DNA of 64,000 nucleotides from Pseudomonas sp. Bout1 (GTDB lineage Bacteria; Pseudomonadota; Gammaproteobacteria; Pseudomonadales; Pseudomonadaceae): NCBI RefSeq assembly GCF_034314165.1, contig NZ_JAVIWK010000001.1, positions 2,743,001 to 2,807,000 of the forward strand, read 5' to 3'. Shown piece by piece: positions 62,179 to 64,000 of this stretch (position 1 is its first letter; each line of letters starts with the position of its first letter). The notes under the pieces were generated by a model. It saw only the letters and a program-made list of their open reading frames with translations, ran no database searches and was not told where the DNA came from. The position numbers and the translations under genes were made by a program.

Positions 62179-63585
62179 ATGCCCCAAATGTCCCGGCAAG
62201 ACCCCCTGATCGAGAATCACACGGTCGATTACGTCCCCCTCGCGGAGCGCCATGGAAAGGCCCGCGACCTGTTCACCTTATGGTTCAGCACCAACATTGC
62301 ACCGCTGCCCATCGTCACCGGCGCCATGGTGGCCCAGGTGTTCCATCTCAACCTGGTGTGGGGGCTGCTGGCGATTGCCCTCGGGCACCTGCTCGGCGGC
62401 ATCGTGATTGCCCTCGCCTCGGCCCAGGGCCCGCGCATGGGCATCCCGCAGATGGTGCAGAGCCGGGGCCAGTTCGGGCGTTTCGGCGCACTGCTGATCG
62501 TGTTTTTCGCGGCGCTGATCTACATCGGCTTTTTTATCTCCAACATCGTGCTGGCCGGTAAGTCCATCGTCGGCATCGTGCCGTCCGTGCCGGTGCCGGC
62601 CAGCATCCTGATTGGCGCGCTCAGTGCCACCGCCATCGGCGTGATCGGCTACCGCTTTATCCATACACTGAACCGCATCGGCACCTGGGTGATGGGCAGC
62701 GCATTGCTGGCGGGCTTTCTCTACATTTTTGCCCATGACCTGCCGGCAGACTTCCTCACCCGTGGCGGCTTCAACCTGGCCGGCTGGCTGGCGACGGTGT
62801 CGTTGGGGGTGATCTGGCAAATCAGCTTTTCGCCCTATACCAGTGACTATTCGCGCTACCTACCGGCGGATATCGGCATCACCCGGCCCTTTGTCGCCAC
62901 CTACCTGGGCGCCACCCTCGGCACCATTTTGTCGTTCTCCTTTGGCCTGGTTGCCGCCCTGGCAACGCCCGAAGGCACTGAAGCGATGGTCGCGGTCAAG
63001 CAGGCCACAGGCACGCTTGGGCCGATCCTGATGGTGCTGTTCCTGCTCAATATCATCAGCCACAACGCCCTGAATCTGTACGGTGCGGTGCTGTCGATCA
63101 TCACGTCGATCCAGACCTTCGCCAGCCACTGGACGCCCAGCATCAAGGTGCGCGTGATGCTGTCCAGCGTGGTACTCGCCGGTTGCTGTGTGGTGGCGTT
63201 GGGCGCGTCGGCGGACTTCATCTCGCAGTTCATCGGCCTGATCCTCGCGCTGCTGGTGGTGCTGGTGCCGTGGGCGTCGATCAACCTGATCGACTTCTAC
63301 CTCATCAAGCGTGGCGCCTATGACATTGCCTCGATCTTCCAGGCGGACGGCGGGATCTACGGGCGCTTTAACCTGCATGCGATCGTGGCGTATTTCATCG
63401 GCATCATCGTGCAACTGCCGTTTGCCAATACGTCGCTGTATGTGGGGCCTTACGCCAACCTGGTGGAAGGCGCAGACCTGTCGTGGCTGGTGGGGTTGGT
63501 GGTGACGTGCCCGTTGTATTACTGCCTGGCGACACGTCAACGCACGCAAAAGGTCAGGGCGGCGAGGTTGGGCTATACCGACTGA
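62179..63585 (+). CDS. NCS1-family permease (cytosine/purine/allantoin-type)
   Basis: A 468-residue membrane protein with about twelve helices. The start ENHTVDYVPLAERHGKARDL then FTLWFSTNIAPLPIVTGAM is the NCS1 head. Later QISFSPYTSDYSRYLPADIG, LVPWASINLIDFYLIKRGAY and GIYGRFNLHAIVAYFIGIIV are typical. It likely carries a nucleobase-like compound, allantoin or related heterocycle. The shared motif upstream ties it to the monooxygenase and flavin reductase. No strong ribosome site precedes the ATG at 62179, but the N-terminus fits the family. Confidence 0.92.
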   Translation: MPQMSRQDPLIENHTVDYVPLAERHGKARDLFTLWFSTNIAPLPIVTGAMVAQVFHLNLVWGLLAIALGHLLGGIVIALASAQGPRMGIPQMVQSRGQFGRFGALLIVFFAALIYIGFFISNIVLAGKSIVGIVPSVPVPASILIGALSATAIGVIGYRFIHTLNRIGTWVMGSALLAGFLYIFAHDLPADFLTRGGFNLAGWLATVSLGVIWQISFSPYTSDYSRYLPADIGITRPFVATYLGATLGTILSFSFGLVAALATPEGTEAMVAVKQATGTLGPILMVLFLLNIISHNALNLYGAVLSIITSIQTFASHWTPSIKVRVMLSSVVLAGCCVVALGASADFISQFIGLILALLVVLVPWASINLIDFYLIKRGAYDIASIFQADGGIYGRFNLHAIVAYFIGIIVQLPFANTSLYVGPYANLVEGADLSWLVGLVVTCPLYYCLATRQRTQKVRAARLGYTD

Positions 63586-63609
63586 CCCTGGCGAGTGCCG
63601 CGCGGTCCA

Positions 63610-63641
63610 AATGTAGGAGCGAGCAAGCCCGCTCTCACATT
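63610..63641. repeat. REP-type palindrome
   Basis: AATGTAGGAGCGAGCAAGCC and GCTCTCACATT are imperfect inverted ends. The repeat separates the permease gene from the convergent gene at the window edge. Confidence 0.65.
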
Positions 63642-63675
63642 TTTGGTCGGGGTCGACTTCAAACCCGCTGCATAT

Positions 63676-64000
63676 TCAGAGCACATTACCCCCGCCAAAC
63701 TCCTCCAATGCATCCAGCAGTGCACTCATGAAGTATTCCTTCGAGGCGCGATCCCACAGGATATGAAACGCCGGTGCATCCACACTGCCCGAGTGGATGA
63801 CGATCGCATTGGCCCGCGCCACCGACGTCTGCGCCACTGCCCCCGGCTTGAAGGCCGCAGCGCTGAGGTCGACACCACAGAGCTTCGCCATCACCTGGGC
63901 AATCACATCGCCGCTGAGCAATACGCAGGCGTGGCTGTCCTGGCGGGGCAGCAGGTAGTTGGCGCGGTGGTCCAGCTCCCAGCGTGCTTCTTCATCGGCG
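63676..64000 (-). CDS. Sarcosine oxidase gamma subunit-like protein, 3' part only
   Basis: About 107 codons, open at the right edge, so the start lies outside. The piece WELDHRANYLLPRQDSHACV, then LLSGDVIAQVMAKLCGVDLS, AAFKPGAVAQTSVARANAIV and a C-terminal LLDALEEFGGG fits the SoxG/GcvT-like small subunit of heterotetrameric sarcosine oxidase or related N-methylglutamate dehydrogenase. The catalytic subunits would be just outside the window. It converges on the NCS1 permease gene. Confidence 0.7.
   Translation of the reverse strand, partial: ADEEARWELDHRANYLLPRQDSHACVLLSGDVIAQVMAKLCGVDLSAAAFKPGAVAQTSVARANAIVIHSGSVDAPAFHILWDRASKEYFMSALLDALEEFGGGNVL

Overview
The window looks like a chromosomal segment of a fluorescent Pseudomonas (P. 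fluorescens group). This rests on the high GC content, the gacA-uvrC-pgsA-tRNA-Gly order, several OprD-type porins, and the abundant GTGGGAGC-type extragenic palindromes between genes. No database search was possible; assignments come from motifs and remembered family features.

Layout. (1) 1-2.4 kb: the end of a type VI secretion (T6SS) cluster, with the tssM 3' end, tagF and a small convergent unknown gene. (2) 2.5-10.6 kb: a sugar/polyol module made of a ribose-type ABC importer (binding protein, double ATPase, permease), an erythritol/threitol-type zinc dehydrogenase, an FGGY kinase, an L-xylulose-reductase-like SDR and a LacI regulator. A LacI-like operator lies before the binding protein. 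(3) 10.7-18.2 kb: two LysR genes, a decayed amidase, a hairpin-rich repeat present as two inverted copies, and an amidase-MFS-OprD operon. (4) 18.3-22.3 kb: T6SS-type signalling genes, pppA and ppkA, with a heme-binding membrane receptor and a FecR-like exported protein. Next to them (22.5 kb) is an unknown protein with a Cys/His arrangement resembling CNF/BLF1 glutamine deamidases. (5) 24-39.9 kb: catabolic genes. These are an XRE-cupin regulator with an old-yellow-enzyme reductase, a class II aldolase, a TetR regulator, enoyl-CoA hydratase, acyl-CoA dehydrogenase, an ATP-grasp acyl-CoA synthetase, a ThDP decarboxylase, a complete peptide-type ABC importer and a quinone reductase.

(6) 40-41.6 kb: a DAHP synthase whose leader holds a 44-codon peptide with an aromatic run (FYFGYWFSHW), then a strong intrinsic terminator, then a second Tyr-rich small ORF. 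This is a textbook-looking attenuator for aromatic amino acid synthesis. (7) 41.7-47 kb: nitrilase-like hydrolase, GNAT acetyltransferase, two divergent small HTH genes, gacA (TTG start), uvrC, pgsA and tRNA-Gly(GCC). The tRNA 3' end equals the ICEclc/PAGI-2 attachment sequence as I remember it, and a TraG-type remnant follows. (8) 47.8-57.6 kb: peptide or acyl-amino-acid uptake and hydrolysis (OprD porin, two M20 peptidases, a full ABC importer, GntR regulator). (9) 57.6-64 kb: an orphan ANTAR fragment, an LLM flavin monooxygenase, a chemoreceptor, a flavin reductase, an NCS1 permease and the 3' end of a sarcosine-oxidase-gamma-like gene. Three promoters in this last block share a 17-bp motif, so monooxygenase, flavin reductase and permease look like one regulon for an N-containing substrate, possibly with the chemoreceptor.
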